Source: Cryobacterium flavum
GTDB lineage: Bacteria; Actinomycetota; Actinomycetes; Actinomycetales; Microbacteriaceae
Length of the DNA stretch: 64,000 nucleotides
Assembly (NCBI RefSeq): GCF_900103805.1
Contig: NZ_FNIB01000001.1
Span: 372,001 to 436,000 of the forward strand
Direction of reading: 5' to 3'
This document shows, one piece after another, positions 1-9,514 of the stretch; position 1 is the first letter of the stretch, and the number at the start of each line of letters is the position of its first letter. A program made the translations under genes and the position numbers. The notes beneath the pieces were generated by a model. That model did not search any database. It saw nothing but the letters and a program-made list of their open reading frames with translations, and was not told the DNA's origin.

Positions 1-160
1 TTACGCGAGCGACCCGCACTCCTTCCTGCTCGACCGGGACCTGTTCGGTGACCTGATCGACGACGACGCCTTCGTGGCGGCTTACGACCATGCGCTTGGC
101 CTGCTGCACACGGTCGGAGCCCGGGGCACCCTCGAACATCTCCTGAAGTCCCTCGATTAG
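1..160 (+). CDS. C-terminal end of a mannitol/polyol dehydrogenase-family protein (partial)
   Basis: Reading frame 2 is open from the window edge to a TAG at 158-160 and encodes about 52 residues. The segment has a DRDLFGDLIDDDAFVAAY stretch followed by a GARGTLEHLL helix, which resembles the C-terminal domain of long-chain mannitol, arabinitol or fructuronate dehydrogenases. The next gene is xylulokinase, 32 bp downstream on the same strand; polyol dehydrogenase plus xylB is a known pairing that oxidises a polyol to a ketose and phosphorylates it. The substrate cannot be judged because the catalytic part lies outside the window. Confidence 0.6.
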   Translation, partial: YASDPHSFLLDRDLFGDLIDDDAFVAAYDHALGLLHTVGARGTLEHLLKSLD

Positions 161-192
161 GCTGATCACAACTAGGTTTCAAAGGAGATGCG

Positions 193-1602
193 TTGGCACT
201 GAAACGTCGCGTGGTGGTCGGAGTCGATTCCTCGACCCAGAGTTGCAAGGTCGTGAGCGTCGACGCCGACACCGGTGAGCTTTTGCAGCTGCAGAGCGCA
301 CCCCACCCCGACGGCACGAGCATCAACCCTGCGCGTTGGTGGGACGCCTTCGAGCAAGCCGGAGGCGCCGACGCGGCCGCTGGCGCCGGCAACGTGCTCG
401 CTCTTGGTGTGAGCGCGCAGCAGCACGGCATGGTCGCCCTCGATGACACCGGCACGCCCGTGCACGACGCCCTGCTCTGGAACGATGTTCGCAGTGCCCC
501 GCAGGCCAGAGCGCTCACCGAGCAGTACGGTGCCTCGATGTGGGCCGATGAGGTCGGCGTCGTGCCGGTCGCGTCGTTCACCATCACGAAGCTGGCCTGG
601 ATGCACGAGAACCGGCCCGAGCTCGCCGCCCGCGTCGAACAGGTGCTGCTGCCGCACGACTGGCTCACCTGGAACATTCTCGGCCGGCCCGTTGAGGCCA
701 CGACTGATCGCAGCGACGCCTCCGGCACCGGATACTTCTCGGTGCACAGCAACGAGTACCGCCTCGATCTGCTCGAGTCCGCCCTCGGCCGCGCAGCCAG
801 TGTGCCGCGGGTGCTCGGCCCGTCGGAGCGGGCCGGGGTCACCAGCGGCGGCGTCATCGTCTCGGCCGGCGCCGGCGACAACGCCTCAGCCGCACTCGGC
901 CTCGGGGCCGAAGAAGGCGACGTGATCGTGTCTATCGGCACGAGCGGCACCGTGTTCGCCAGCACCGCTGCCCAGATAGCGGATGCCTCCGGCTCGGTCG
1001 CCGGGTTCGCCGACGCCGCCGGCGGTCAGCTTCCCCTGCTCGCCACCATCAATGGCGCCCGCACGCTCGTGGCCACGGCCGGCATGCTCGACGTGAACAT
1101 CGAACGCTTCGGCGCGCTCGCTCTGAGCGCCCCGATCGACGCCGACGGTCTGCTCATGCTGCCCTACCTCGACGGCGAACGCACCCCGAACCTGCCGGAT
1201 GCCACCGGCTCGCTGACCGGCATGCAACGGGGCAATATGCGCCCCGAAAACCTGGCCCAGGCATCCGTTTTGGGACTGGTCTGCAGCCTCGCCGACGCAC
1301 TCGACTCGCTGCGCAGCCACGGCGTGCCCGTGCGCCAGGTCATTCTGATCGGCGGCGGCTCACAATCGCCTGCCGTGCAGAAGATCGCAGCGGATGTCTT
1401 CGGCGTGCCGGTCCTTCTGCCAGCCCCCGGCGAATACGTGGCTCTCGGCGCCGCCCGGCAGGCCGCCTGGGCCCTTGACGGCGAGTTTCCCGAGTGGAAG
1501 CGCGAGATCGCGACCGAACTCACGCCCTCAGCCGCCCGGGACTGGGCCGTCGACGTGCGCGCCCGCTACGCCGAGCAGCGCGGCTTGATCTACGGGGTTT
1601 GA
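193..1602 (+). CDS. xylB: xylulokinase, FGGY carbohydrate kinase family
   Basis: 469 residues, the usual length for xylulokinase. It phosphorylates D-xylulose with ATP, giving D-xylulose 5-phosphate for the pentose phosphate pathway in the cytoplasm. The N-terminal actin-like ATPase motif VDSSTQSCKVV (about residues 11-21) is present, as is QHGMVALD, a signature of xylulokinases within the FGGY group. The second domain carries GDNASAALGLG, SIGTSGTVFA and the adenosine motif IGGGSQSPAVQK. The start is TTG at 193, chosen because a strong Shine-Dalgarno AAAGGAG lies at 181-187. It is probably co-transcribed with the polyol dehydrogenase ending at 160. Its stop is 2 bp from the stop of the convergent membrane protein gene. 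Confidence 0.9.
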   Translation: MALKRRVVVGVDSSTQSCKVVSVDADTGELLQLQSAPHPDGTSINPARWWDAFEQAGGADAAAGAGNVLALGVSAQQHGMVALDDTGTPVHDALLWNDVRSAPQARALTEQYGASMWADEVGVVPVASFTITKLAWMHENRPELAARVEQVLLPHDWLTWNILGRPVEATTDRSDASGTGYFSVHSNEYRLDLLESALGRAASVPRVLGPSERAGVTSGGVIVSAGAGDNASAALGLGAEEGDVIVSIGTSGTVFASTAAQIADASGSVAGFADAAGGQLPLLATINGARTLVATAGMLDVNIERFGALALSAPIDADGLLMLPYLDGERTPNLPDATGSLTGMQRGNMRPENLAQASVLGLVCSLADALDSLRSHGVPVRQVILIGGGSQSPAVQKIAADVFGVPVLLPAPGEYVALGAARQAAWALDGEFPEWKREIATELTPSAARDWAVDVRARYAEQRGLIYGV

Positions 1603-1604
1603 CA

Positions 1605-2804
1605 CTAGGGGTACCCGATGAACCAGAGCAGCCAGATCGCGACGGGCTGCAGGGCGATCGAGCCCACGAGCAGGCCGCGACGCAGCGGCTTCGACCGGGC
1701 GATCATTGGGTCGCCGAGCAGCGGTGCCAGCGGCAGCAGCAGACGAAACAGGCTCTGCTGCGGCAGGAACACGGCCACGAGGTAGAGCGCGTAGCTCGCC
1801 GAATACGCGATGACGTCCGGCCGAAGCGGATGCAGCGCCCGCCGCGACAACCACCACCCGAACCCGGCCACGAGCAGCAGAACCAGCACGATGCCTGCTA
1901 CGCCGAGGTAACGGCCGGCCATCAGGATCCACGGCGTGAGCGGCACGAACGACGTCCGGCCCACAAAGCCGGTCCACCACGACAACTCCGTGGCGAGATA
2001 GGCATCGTGCACGCCCGTGACGGCGCCGGCCACGAGCGGCCAGGCCAGCCCGGCCGCGGCAATGCTCAGCCCGGCGGCCACGATCGCCCAGCGCTCGCGC
2101 CAGGGGAAGCGCTCGCGTTCCCGCCAGCGCAGCAGCAGCATGAGAGCGAGGGCCAGCGACAGCGCGAGCACGCCCGGTCGGGTGAACGCGGCCACCGCGG
2201 CGAGCGGAATCATCAGCAGGTAGCGCCGCTCCATCATCGCCCAGAGGCTCGCGAACACCAGGAACAGAAACAAGCTCTCGGCGTAGGCCACCTGCAGAAT
2301 GAACGACAGCGGCCCGAAACAGAGCAGGGCCACCGCCCACAGCGCCGAATGGCTCCCGACTCGCGGTTCCAGCAGGCGGTGAAGCGCGAGCGCGGCCAGG
2401 GCGCCGAACAGGGTCGCCACGAGCACGCCGGCCACGTAGAAGTCGAGGCCGGTCAGCTGCGCCAGACCGCGAGACAGCCAGGGAAACACCGGCAGAAACG
2501 CCCAGACGTTTGGCTCGACATGTCCGGCGGCATCCGTCGGCAGCTCGGTCGGATACCCGTGCAGCGCAATTTGTCGGTAGAACGAGCTGTCCCACGACCC
2601 CGAGAAGGTGAAGAAGTTAGGGTCGCGCCGGTAGCTCGCGAAGGTCCAGCCAGCCCGCGAGGCGACGGCAAAAACGGTACCGAGCAGTGCGGTCGTGACG
2701 AGCCGCGACAGACCCCAGATCAGCAGCACGAGTCCCCACGGCGGCAGCTGACCGAGTCGGGTGCGGAGCGCGCGCAGCCGCTCTGCCCCACCCCCGATCG
2801 TCAT
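1605..2804 (-). CDS. PIG-V-like membrane mannosyltransferase (GT-C fold)
   Basis: 399 residues, polytopic, with about ten hydrophobic segments. After the first membrane segment a large extracytoplasmic loop holds WDSSFYRQIALHGYP, matching the WD-x-WY-x-IA-x-xGY pattern of PIG-V-type GT-C mannosyltransferases. The FLPVFPWLSR and AYAESLFLFLVF motifs of that family follow. By family it should transfer mannose from a polyprenyl-phosphate donor onto an acceptor outside the membrane; the acceptor is unknown. It lies upstream of the cstA-ybdD pair's 3' end on the same strand, 16 bp away, so read-through from cstA is possible. The GT-C fold is well supported; the exact substrate is not. Confidence 0.75.
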   Translation of the reverse strand: MTIGGGAERLRALRTRLGQLPPWGLVLLIWGLSRLVTTALLGTVFAVASRAGWTFASYRRDPNFFTFSGSWDSSFYRQIALHGYPTELPTDAAGHVEPNVWAFLPVFPWLSRGLAQLTGLDFYVAGVLVATLFGALAALALHRLLEPRVGSHSALWAVALLCFGPLSFILQVAYAESLFLFLVFASLWAMMERRYLLMIPLAAVAAFTRPGVLALSLALALMLLLRWRERERFPWRERWAIVAAGLSIAAAGLAWPLVAGAVTGVHDAYLATELSWWTGFVGRTSFVPLTPWILMAGRYLGVAGIVLVLLLVAGFGWWLSRRALHPLRPDVIAYSASYALYLVAVFLPQQSLFRLLLPLAPLLGDPMIARSKPLRRGLLVGSIALQPVAIWLLWFIGYP

Positions 2805-2820
2805 CGGTCCAGACTAGCTG

Positions 2821-3048
2821 TCAGCAGCAGCGTCCCTGCGGGTTCTTGTCCTGCCGGTCCGTCTGGTCGCGCCAGAATTCGCGCTCGGTCATGAGCGGAT
2901 GCGGCGCGCGGCCTGCGCCCGCGGCATCCGTTTCGCATTCACTCGCGTGGTGCGCCACATACTTCTCGTAGGCGTCCTCGCCGAGAATCCCCTTAAGGAA
3001 CCAGACCACGCCGCGGGCGCCCTTGCGGACGCCCGCCAGAACGGTCAT
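2821..3048 (-). CDS. YbdD/YjiX family small protein, CstA partner
   Basis: 75 residues. It begins MTVLAGVRKGARGVVWFLKG and ends in QGRCC. E. coli YbdD/YjiX proteins are about 65 residues, follow cstA or btsT in the same way and also end in a Cys pair, so family membership is firm. ATG at 3048 overlaps the cstA stop as ATGA, indicating translational coupling. An in-frame extension upstream exists but would lie inside cstA without its own ribosome site. Its biochemical role is unsettled; conserved genetic coupling suggests it assists or modulates the transporter. Confidence 0.85.
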   Translation of the reverse strand: MTVLAGVRKGARGVVWFLKGILGEDAYEKYVAHHASECETDAAGAGRAPHPLMTEREFWRDQTDRQDKNPQGRCC

Positions 3049-5321
3049 CAGTGACCCTTGACCTTGATTTTTTTCTCCACCGGAAGGGCATCCCACTCGG
3101 CCTGTAGTACCTTTTCGGGCGGGGTCATGATGAACCCGGCCGGCGCGAAGATTTGCGACTGCACGGCATCGTCTTCACTCGTGGCACTGGAATTCTTGCG
3201 GTAGGCGTTCCAGGTGGCCTGAATCGCAGTGAGGATCACGATGATCGCGAGCACGACGAAGACGATCGAGAGAACGCCCTGCACCATCGTGTTGCGCACG
3301 ACAGCCTCCATGGCGAGAACGTTCGGGGCGGTGCCGAAGCTCGTCTCGCCAGCGGCGAGGGCATCGGAGAACGCGCGGTTCTGCGCGAAGTAGCCGATGG
3401 CTGGGGTAGTCGAGAAGATCTTCAGAAACGACGCTGAAATCGTGACGACAGCGGCGAAACCGAGCGGCAGTGCAACGACCCAGAGGTACTTAAACAGGCC
3501 CCGCTTGGCGACGATGGCCATGCACACGGCCAGGGCGATCGCCGCGAGCAGCTGGTTGGCGATGCCGAACAGCGGGAACAGCGTGTTGATGCCGCCGAGC
3601 GGATCCGTCACTCCCATGAGGAGCACGGCTCCCCAGGCGGCGACCATGATGGCCGTGGCGGCCCAGGCTCCGGGGCGCCAGGACGTGTTCTTGAACTTCG
3701 GGAAGAAGTTACCGAGGCTGTCCTGCAGCATGAAACGGGCGACGCGGGTGCCGGCATCCACTGCGGTGAGAATGAACAGGGCTTCGAACATGATGGCGAA
3801 GTGGTACCAGAAGCTCATCATCGACGCGCCGCCGACGAGCTGCTGCATGATGTGGGACAGGCCGACGGCGAGCGTCGGGGCGCCGCCGGTACGGGAGACG
3901 ATCGACTCTTCGCCGACGTTGGTGGCCATGTCGGTCAGCATGCTCGGTGTGAGGTTGACGCCGGTCAGACCGAGGCTGTTCACGAAAGCGACCGCGCCCT
4001 GCACGGTGCCGCCGGTGAGAGCGGGCGAGGCGTTCATGGCGAAGTAGATTCCGCGGTCGATCGACAGCGCGGCGACCAGGGCCATGATTGCCACGAGCGA
4101 TTCCATGAGCATGCCGCCGTAGCCGATGAACCGGGTCTGGCGTTCCTTCTGAATGAGTTTGGGCGTCGTGCCAGAGGCGATCAGCGCGTGGAACCCAGAG
4201 AGGGCGCCGCAGGCGATCGTCACAAACAGGAACGGAAAGAGGGTTCCGGCAACCACGGGGCCGGTGCCGCTCGTGGCGAAGTCACTCACGGCCGGCACGC
4301 TGATCTCGGGGCGGATGATGACGATCGCGACGGCGAGCATGCCGATCGTGCCGATCTTCATGAACGTCGAGAGGTAGTCGCGCGGGGCCAGCAGCAGCCA
4401 GACCGGCAGAATAGCGGCGATGAAGCCGTAGATGATGATGCCCCAGGCGATGGTGACCTTATCGAGGAGCAGGTAGGTCTGGCCGAAATCGGTGCCGGCC
4501 ACCATGCCGCCGCCGACGATGGCGGCGATCAGCAGTACGAAGCCGATGATGGAGATCTCGGTGATCTTGCCCGGGCGGAAGAAGCGCAGATAGCAGCCCA
4601 TGAACAGGGCGATCGGGATGGTCATGCCCACCGAGAACACGCCCCACGGGCTTTCGGCGAGAGCATTGGTGACGACGAGAGCGAGGATGGCGACGATGAT
4701 GACCATGATCACGAGGGTCGCGATGAGGGCAGCGGTGCCGCCGATCACGCCGAGTTCGTCGCGGGCCATCTGGCCGAGAGAGCGACCGCCGCGGCGCATA
4801 GAGAAGTGCAGAATCAGGTAGTCCTGCACCGCGCCGGCGAGTACGACGCCGACGATGATCCAGATGGTTCCGGGCAAGTAGCCCATTTGTGCGGCCAGTA
4901 CGGGGCCGACGAGGGGGCCGGCGCCGGCGATGGCAGCGAAGTGGTGACCGAACAGGACGCGGCGATCGGTGGCGGCGAAGTCCTTGCCATCGGCCTTGTA
5001 CTCGGCCGGGGTGGCCCGGCGGTCATCGGGGCGAATGATGTGCTTCTCGATGAACTTCGAGTAGAAGCGGTAGCCAATGAGATAGGTGCAGATCGCGGCG
5101 AACACGAACCAGATGGCGTTGACAGTCTCACCGCGCACGACGGCGAGCATGACCCAGCTGAGGCCACCGAGCAGTGAAATAGCCGACCAGATGATGATTT
5201 TGAGAGGCGTCCACTGACGATCGTGGGCGTCAAGCTCCTCGGGATCCAGGGCGACCGCGAGGTCGTGCGGAATTCGTTTCAGAGCGGTCGATTCTTCGGT
5301 CGTGCTGGACGAAGCGCCCAT
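3048..5321 (-). CDS. cstA: CstA-family carbon starvation / pyruvate transporter
   Basis: 757 residues with at least 15 membrane segments, similar to CstA/BtsT proteins (about 700). The family hallmark GHHFAAIAGAGPLVGP is followed by GTIWIIVGVVLAGAVQDY. Characterised members take up pyruvate or peptides under carbon limitation, probably by cation symport. The start at 5321 was chosen over an in-frame ATG 177 bp upstream because GGAGGAGAA sits directly before this ATG, and the upstream extension overlaps the divergent glyS promoter region. It is coupled to the YbdD-like gene by an ATGA overlap. The intergenic region to glyS is 163 bp and must hold divergent promoters. Confidence 0.92.
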   Translation of the reverse strand: MGASSSTTEESTALKRIPHDLAVALDPEELDAHDRQWTPLKIIIWSAISLLGGLSWVMLAVVRGETVNAIWFVFAAICTYLIGYRFYSKFIEKHIIRPDDRRATPAEYKADGKDFAATDRRVLFGHHFAAIAGAGPLVGPVLAAQMGYLPGTIWIIVGVVLAGAVQDYLILHFSMRRGGRSLGQMARDELGVIGGTAALIATLVIMVIIVAILALVVTNALAESPWGVFSVGMTIPIALFMGCYLRFFRPGKITEISIIGFVLLIAAIVGGGMVAGTDFGQTYLLLDKVTIAWGIIIYGFIAAILPVWLLLAPRDYLSTFMKIGTIGMLAVAIVIIRPEISVPAVSDFATSGTGPVVAGTLFPFLFVTIACGALSGFHALIASGTTPKLIQKERQTRFIGYGGMLMESLVAIMALVAALSIDRGIYFAMNASPALTGGTVQGAVAFVNSLGLTGVNLTPSMLTDMATNVGEESIVSRTGGAPTLAVGLSHIMQQLVGGASMMSFWYHFAIMFEALFILTAVDAGTRVARFMLQDSLGNFFPKFKNTSWRPGAWAATAIMVAAWGAVLLMGVTDPLGGINTLFPLFGIANQLLAAIALAVCMAIVAKRGLFKYLWVVALPLGFAAVVTISASFLKIFSTTPAIGYFAQNRAFSDALAAGETSFGTAPNVLAMEAVVRNTMVQGVLSIVFVVLAIIVILTAIQATWNAYRKNSSATSEDDAVQSQIFAPAGFIMTPPEKVLQAEWDALPVEKKIKVKGH

Positions 5322-5427
5322 TTCTCCTCCTTGAGCCAAGGCAAATTCTGTGAATCTGCCTACTAACGTTACATCCGCGCGAGAAAGGCTCCGAACCAGA
5401 GCGGGAACTCGGGTCGGATCGAGCGCG

Positions 5428-5433
5428 TAAAAT
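5428..5433 (+). promoter_or_regulatory. candidate -10 box for glyS
   Basis: TAAAAT about 50 bp before the glyS start, in otherwise GC-rich DNA, fits a sigma-A -10 hexamer. No convincing -35 hexamer is visible. I saw no T-box specifier or antiterminator in the short leader. Confidence 0.4.
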
Positions 5434-5484
5434 GGGTAACCGGGCACTCGCCCGCATTCTGCGCCTTCGACCATTGGAGCCACC

Positions 5485-6870
5485 GTGGCGACGCCCACTC
5501 ATCTTGATTCCGTCATCGCCCTCGCCCGCCACCGCGGTTTTGTTTTTCAGGCCGGTGAGATTTACGGCGGTTCCCGCTCGGCCTGGGACTACGGGCCCCT
5601 CGGCGTCGAGCTCAAGGAGAACATCAAGAAGCAGTGGTGGCGTTCGATGGTCACCAGCCGCGACGACGTCGTCGGCCTCGACTCGAGCGTGATTTTGCCT
5701 CGCCAGGTCTGGGAAGCATCCGGTCACGTCGAGGTTTTCAGCGACCCGCTGATCGAGTGCACCAGCTGCCACAAGCGTTTTCGCGCCGACCACCTCGAAG
5801 AGCAGTATGAGGAGAAGAAGGGCCGCCCGCCCGAAAACGGACTCGATGACATCGCCTGCCCCAACTGCGGCAACCGTCACATCTGGACCGAGCCGCGCGC
5901 CTTCTCCGGACTGCTCAAGACCTACCTCGGCCCGGTCGATGACGAGGCCGGCATGCACTACCTGCGCCCCGAAACGGCGCAGGGCATCTTCGTGAACTTC
6001 GCCAACGTGCTGCAGGCGTCGCGCTCGAAGCCTCCGTTCGGCATCGGCCAGATCGGCAAGAGCTTTCGCAACGAGATCACCCCCGGGAACTTCATCTTTC
6101 GCACCCGCGAGTTCGAGCAGATGGAGATGGAATTCTTCGTCGAGCCCGGCACGGATGAGACCTGGCACCAGTACTGGATCGACACCCGCATGAAGTGGTA
6201 CACCGACCTCGGCATCAATCCCGAGAACCTGCGCCTGTTCGAGCACCCGGCAGAGAAGCTCTCGCACTACTCCAAGCGCACCGTCGATATCGAGTACCGT
6301 TTCGGCTTCACCGGCACCGAATTCGGTGAGCTCGAGGGCGTGGCGAACCGTGGTGACTTCGACCTGTCAACGCACGCCAAGGCATCCGGTAAAGACCTCT
6401 CGTACTTCGACCAGACCAAGAACGAGCGCTGGACGCCCTGGGTGATCGAGCCCGCCGCCGGCCTGACCCGCTCGCTGATGGCCTTCCTGGTTGACGCCTA
6501 CGTCGAAGAAGAGGTTCCGAACAATAAGGGCGGCGTCGACAAGCGCACCGTACTCAAGCTCGACCCACGCCTGTCGCCGGTGAAGGCCGCCATTCTGCCG
6601 CTGTCGCGCAATGAGAAGCTGTCGCCGATGGCCCGCGAGCTTGCCTCGAACCTGCGCCAGCTCTGGAACGTGGATTTCGACGACGCCGGAGCCATCGGTC
6701 GTCGCTACCGTCGTCAGGACGAGATCGGCACGCCGTACTGCATCACGGTCGACTTCGACTCGCTCGACGACCAGGCGGTGACTGTGCGCGACCGCGACAC
6801 CATGGCGCAGGAGCGCGTGCCGCTCGCCGAGCTCGAGGCCTACCTGGCCGTGCGCCTCCGCGGCGCGTAG
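5485..6870 (+). CDS. glyS: glycyl-tRNA synthetase (single-chain, alpha2 type)
   Basis: 461 residues, the expected length for the archaeal/Gram-positive-type class II enzyme that charges tRNA-Gly. The N-terminus has [13 protein letters not shown] and [11 protein letters not shown]. Class II motif 2 is seen around [19 protein letters not shown], and motif 3 near [15 protein letters not shown] zinc-ribbon-like insertion contributes Cys92, Cys95, Cys125 and Cys128. The anticodon-binding domain occupies roughly the last 100 residues. GTG at 5485 is chosen because GGAG lies at 5476-5479. The gene stands alone between the divergent cstA and a hairpin terminator just after its stop. Confidence 0.95.
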   Translation: MATPTHLDSVIALARHRGFVFQAGEIYGGSRSAWDYGPLGVELKENIKKQWWRSMVTSRDDVVGLDSSVILPRQVWEASGHVEVFSDPLIECTSCHKRFRADHLEEQYEEKKGRPPENGLDDIACPNCGNRHIWTEPRAFSGLLKTYLGPVDDEAGMHYLRPETAQGIFVNFANVLQASRSKPPFGIGQIGKSFRNEITPGNFIFRTREFEQMEMEFFVEPGTDETWHQYWIDTRMKWYTDLGINPENLRLFEHPAEKLSHYSKRTVDIEYRFGFTGTEFGELEGVANRGDFDLSTHAKASGKDLSYFDQTKNERWTPWVIEPAAGLTRSLMAFLVDAYVEEEVPNNKGGVDKRTVLKLDPRLSPVKAAILPLSRNEKLSPMARELASNLRQLWNVDFDDAGAIGRRYRRQDEIGTPYCITVDFDSLDDQAVTVRDRDTMAQERVPLAELEAYLAVRLRGA

Positions 6871-6878
6871 CGTGTGAA

Positions 6879-6913
6879 CGGATGGTGGTGGCCGAGTCGG
6901 CCGCCACCATCCG
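6879..6913 (+). terminator. hairpin terminator after glyS
   Basis: A 14-bp stem (CGGATGGTGGTGGC pairing with GCCGCCACCATCCG, one G-T pair) encloses a 7-nt loop and starts 9 bp after the glyS stop. There is no U-tract, as is common in high-GC actinomycetes. Confidence 0.65.
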
Positions 6914-6991
6914 CTGGTCGAGACCGCCATGGCCCAACGCCAGCCGGCCTCGAAAGCGGATGCACCGGCATCCGTCGTGCAGACTGAGACC

Positions 6992-8038
6992 ATGAAAGCG
7001 GTCTATTTCGAAGAGTTCGGTGTTCTTCCGATGCTGCGCGAAGTGCCGGAGCCGCGTTTGAGTGCGGCCGGCGTGATCGTGCGGGTGGAGGCCACGGGCC
7101 TTTGCCGCAGCGACTGGCACGGCTGGCTCGGCCATGACGCCGACATCGCCCTGCCGCACGTTCCCGGGCACGAACTGGTCGGCGTGATCGATGAGGTCGG
7201 GCCGCTCGTGCGCCGGTTCCGAGCGGGCCAGCGGGTGACCGTGCCCTTCGTCTGCGCTTGCGGCGAGTGCCCGGAGTGCGACGCCGGAAACGGCCAGGTC
7301 TGCCGCAACCAGACCCAGCCCGGTTTCACTCACTGGGGCTCCTACGCCGAGCGGGTCGCGCTGCACAACGCCGACGTGAACCTCATCGCGATTCCGGACG
7401 ACCTCGACGCCGGCGCCGCAGCGCTGCTCGGCTGCCGGTTCGCCACCTCGTATCGCGGGCTCGTGCACCAAGCCCGCCTCCAGGCGGGCGAAACTCTCGT
7501 GGTCGTCGGCTGTGGCGGAGTGGGCCTGAGCGCGATCATGATTGGGCAGGCGCTGGGAGCCACGGTGATCGCCGTCGACATCAGTGCCGATGCGCTCGAC
7601 GCGGCGACTCGGGCCGGTGCGGCCCACGTGGTCAACTCGACCGGGCTCTTCGATGCCGAGGTGGTCGCACGCATTCGGGCGCTTACCGTGGACGGCGCGC
7701 AGGTGAGTCTCGAGGCGCTTGGCCGGGAGAATACCGTGGCTATCAGCATCCGCTCGCTGGCTACTCGCGGGCGGCACGTGCAGATCGGCCTGCTGGCCGA
7801 CGACCCGCGGATGCCGCTGGGCACGGTGATCGCGCGGGAACTGACCGTGCTCGGCAGCCACGGAATGCCGGCCCACGACTACCCGGCGCTGCTCGACCTC
7901 GTACTGAGCGGCCGACTGCGCCCCGCGGACCTGATCAGCCGCCGCATTTCCCTGGCCGAAGCACCGGCGGCCCTCGCTGCCATGTCCACGCCCGGCGCGC
8001 CGGCCGGCGTCACGCTAGTCGAGGTTGCCCGCCCCTGA
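6992..8038 (+). CDS. zinc-dependent medium-chain alcohol dehydrogenase
   Basis: 348 residues, typical for the MDR superfamily. The catalytic zinc ligands are seen in GLCRSDWHGW and PGHELVG. The structural zinc loop CACGECPECDAGNGQVC has four cysteines. The NAD(P)-binding Rossmann turn is VVVGCGGVGLSAI, followed by an acidic residue (AVDIS), suggesting NAD preference. The start at 6992 (MKAVYFEEFG) matches the conserved beginning of the family; an in-frame ATG at 6929 would add 21 unrelated residues. The substrate is not predictable. The next gene, hemA, is convergent. Confidence 0.82.
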   Translation: MKAVYFEEFGVLPMLREVPEPRLSAAGVIVRVEATGLCRSDWHGWLGHDADIALPHVPGHELVGVIDEVGPLVRRFRAGQRVTVPFVCACGECPECDAGNGQVCRNQTQPGFTHWGSYAERVALHNADVNLIAIPDDLDAGAAALLGCRFATSYRGLVHQARLQAGETLVVVGCGGVGLSAIMIGQALGATVIAVDISADALDAATRAGAAHVVNSTGLFDAEVVARIRALTVDGAQVSLEALGRENTVAISIRSLATRGRHVQIGLLADDPRMPLGTVIARELTVLGSHGMPAHDYPALLDLVLSGRLRPADLISRRISLAEAPAALAAMSTPGAPAGVTLVEVARP

Positions 8039-8050
8039 CCGTCGCGCGCT

Positions 8051-8067
8051 GCCACCTTCGGCCCCTT
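8051..8067. repeat. solitary copy of the TTCGGCCCC intergenic repeat
   Basis: GCCACCTTCGGCCCCTT lies between the convergent alcohol dehydrogenase and hemA genes. It matches, with one or two changes, the repeat that occurs four times between oleA and oleBC at 45901-46017. No inverted partner is visible here. Confidence 0.55.
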
Positions 8068-8083
8068 GAACCGGGGAGGTCAG

Positions 8084-9451
8084 CTAGGAAGCTATGGAGC
8101 CGGCGGCATCCGCTGTACCGGCGACGGGCAGTGTGACGTCGATGCCGAACAGGGCGTCGAGGCCGGTCAGGTAGGCGTCTTGCTCGCCGGCGCGGGCCAG
8201 GTCGCGGGCGCGCACCATGGGGGTGTGCAGCAGCACGCCGGCCAAGTGACGCAGGGCCGACTCGGTGGCCTCACTCGAGTCGCCGCGGCTGCGAGCCCGG
8301 GCGATCTCGGCGTCGCGCAGCTCGAACACGTAGCTGCGCAGGGCGACGACGGCCGGGGTGAGGCTCTGTTCTTCGGCAACATCGGAGAACTTGCGGGCCG
8401 CCTTGCCGACGATTTCGCGGGCCTCGGTCGTGGCGTTGAGCTCTTCGAGCGGGGCGTGGATACTGATGGTCTCGAGGTCGAGAAGCTCGACGCCGGGAAC
8501 CAGGGTGACATCGGGGGCGACGTTGCGGGGCAGGCCGAGGTCGATGATGAGCTGCGGCGGTGCTTCGGGTCCTGAGTCGGCCGGGCACAGCCGGGCGGGA
8601 GCGTCGGCGGTGGCGCCAGCAATGGCGAACGGGTCCGTGCCGATCTCGGCACGACCACGGGCGATCAGGGCGGCATCGATCACGTGGTCGTCGCGCAGAG
8701 TGCAGGTGACGACGACGTCGGCACGGGCCACCTCGGCGGCGAAATCCTCGGCGGATACGGCGTCAATGTCGTGCGAGGTGGCGAATCCGACGGCCCGGCC
8801 AGAGGGCGAGTACACGCGCACGTTCTCGGCTCCGCGGTCACGCAGGGCGGCCAGCGAGGCGCCGGCATAGCGTCCGGTGCCGACCAAAAGCACGCGAGCG
8901 CTGGACCAGTCGCTGACCCGGCTTTCGGCCAGCTCGAGGGCGAGGCGCACGATCGAGCGGCCGGCCGATCCGATGCCGGTGCGGTTCTTCACGCCGCGCG
9001 AGGTCTGCGAGGCCCGCTGAAACAGACGCTCGAGCTCGGGGCTCGTGGTGCCGTCGGCGCGAGCCTGCTCGAGCGCGCGGCGCACTTGGCCGGCGATTTC
9101 GACCTCGCCGACGACGACGGATTCGAGCCCGCTGGTCACCGCGAACAGGTGCTCGGCCACGCCATTGCCGTGCACGAGGGTGAGATTGTCGCGCAGAACG
9201 TCGATATCGAGGCCGCTCGAGGCGCTCACGGCCTCAATCGCGGCGTAGACGGCGGGCAGCGGCGACACGCCGTAGGGCTCATCCAGGTCGAGGTAGGCCT
9301 CGAAGCGGTTGCAGGTCGCGACGACGACGGCACCGCTGAGTGGCCCATGCTGCTCAACCATGCGGGTGGCCGAAGAGCCCCCGCCCACAGACAATTTCTC
9401 CAGCACATCGAAGGTGGAGTTTTTGTGGCTGGCGGAAAGAAGAATGAGCAC
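8084..9451 (-). CDS. hemA: glutamyl-tRNA reductase
   Basis: 455 residues. It catalyses the NADPH-dependent reduction of glutamyl-tRNA to glutamate-1-semialdehyde, the first step of C5 tetrapyrrole synthesis. The catalytic cysteine lies in ATCNRFEAY (Cys47). The family motif [13 protein letters not shown] follows at about 115, and the NADPH-binding domain has [14 protein letters not shown]. The C-terminal dimerisation helices are present. The GTG start at 9451 is 6 nt from a TAGAAT box, so the mRNA is probably leaderless. It is divergent from the rest of the haem cluster, with only 63 bp between. Confidence 0.93.
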   Translation of the reverse strand: MLILLSASHKNSTFDVLEKLSVGGGSSATRMVEQHGPLSGAVVVATCNRFEAYLDLDEPYGVSPLPAVYAAIEAVSASSGLDIDVLRDNLTLVHGNGVAEHLFAVTSGLESVVVGEVEIAGQVRRALEQARADGTTSPELERLFQRASQTSRGVKNRTGIGSAGRSIVRLALELAESRVSDWSSARVLLVGTGRYAGASLAALRDRGAENVRVYSPSGRAVGFATSHDIDAVSAEDFAAEVARADVVVTCTLRDDHVIDAALIARGRAEIGTDPFAIAGATADAPARLCPADSGPEAPPQLIIDLGLPRNVAPDVTLVPGVELLDLETISIHAPLEELNATTEAREIVGKAARKFSDVAEEQSLTPAVVALRSYVFELRDAEIARARSRGDSSEATESALRHLAGVLLHTPMVRARDLARAGEQDAYLTGLDALFGIDVTLPVAGTADAAGSIAS

Positions 9452-9457
9452 TAGCCG

Positions 9458-9463
9458 ATTCTA
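9458..9463 (-). promoter_or_regulatory. -10 box of leaderless hemA
   Basis: TAGAAT on the minus strand ends 6 nt before the hemA GTG, placing the predicted transcript start at the start codon. No Shine-Dalgarno sequence fits in the gap. Confidence 0.55.
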
Positions 9464-9514
9464 CGACTTCTTGCTGTACGCTTCCGTCGCGCGCCGTCAG
9501 GGATATTTGAGAGA

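Noticed and set aside
1494..2894. A 466-codon plus-strand frame across the PIG-V-like gene
   Set aside because: Arg/Gln-rich antisense shadow overlapping xylB and the convergent membrane gene.
3801..5177. A 458-codon plus-strand frame opposite cstA
   Set aside because: His/Asp/Gly-rich shadow of hydrophobic codons; no start signal.
5322..5484. T-box riboswitch before glyS
   Set aside because: The leader after the -10 box is about 45 nt and shows no T-box or specifier structure.
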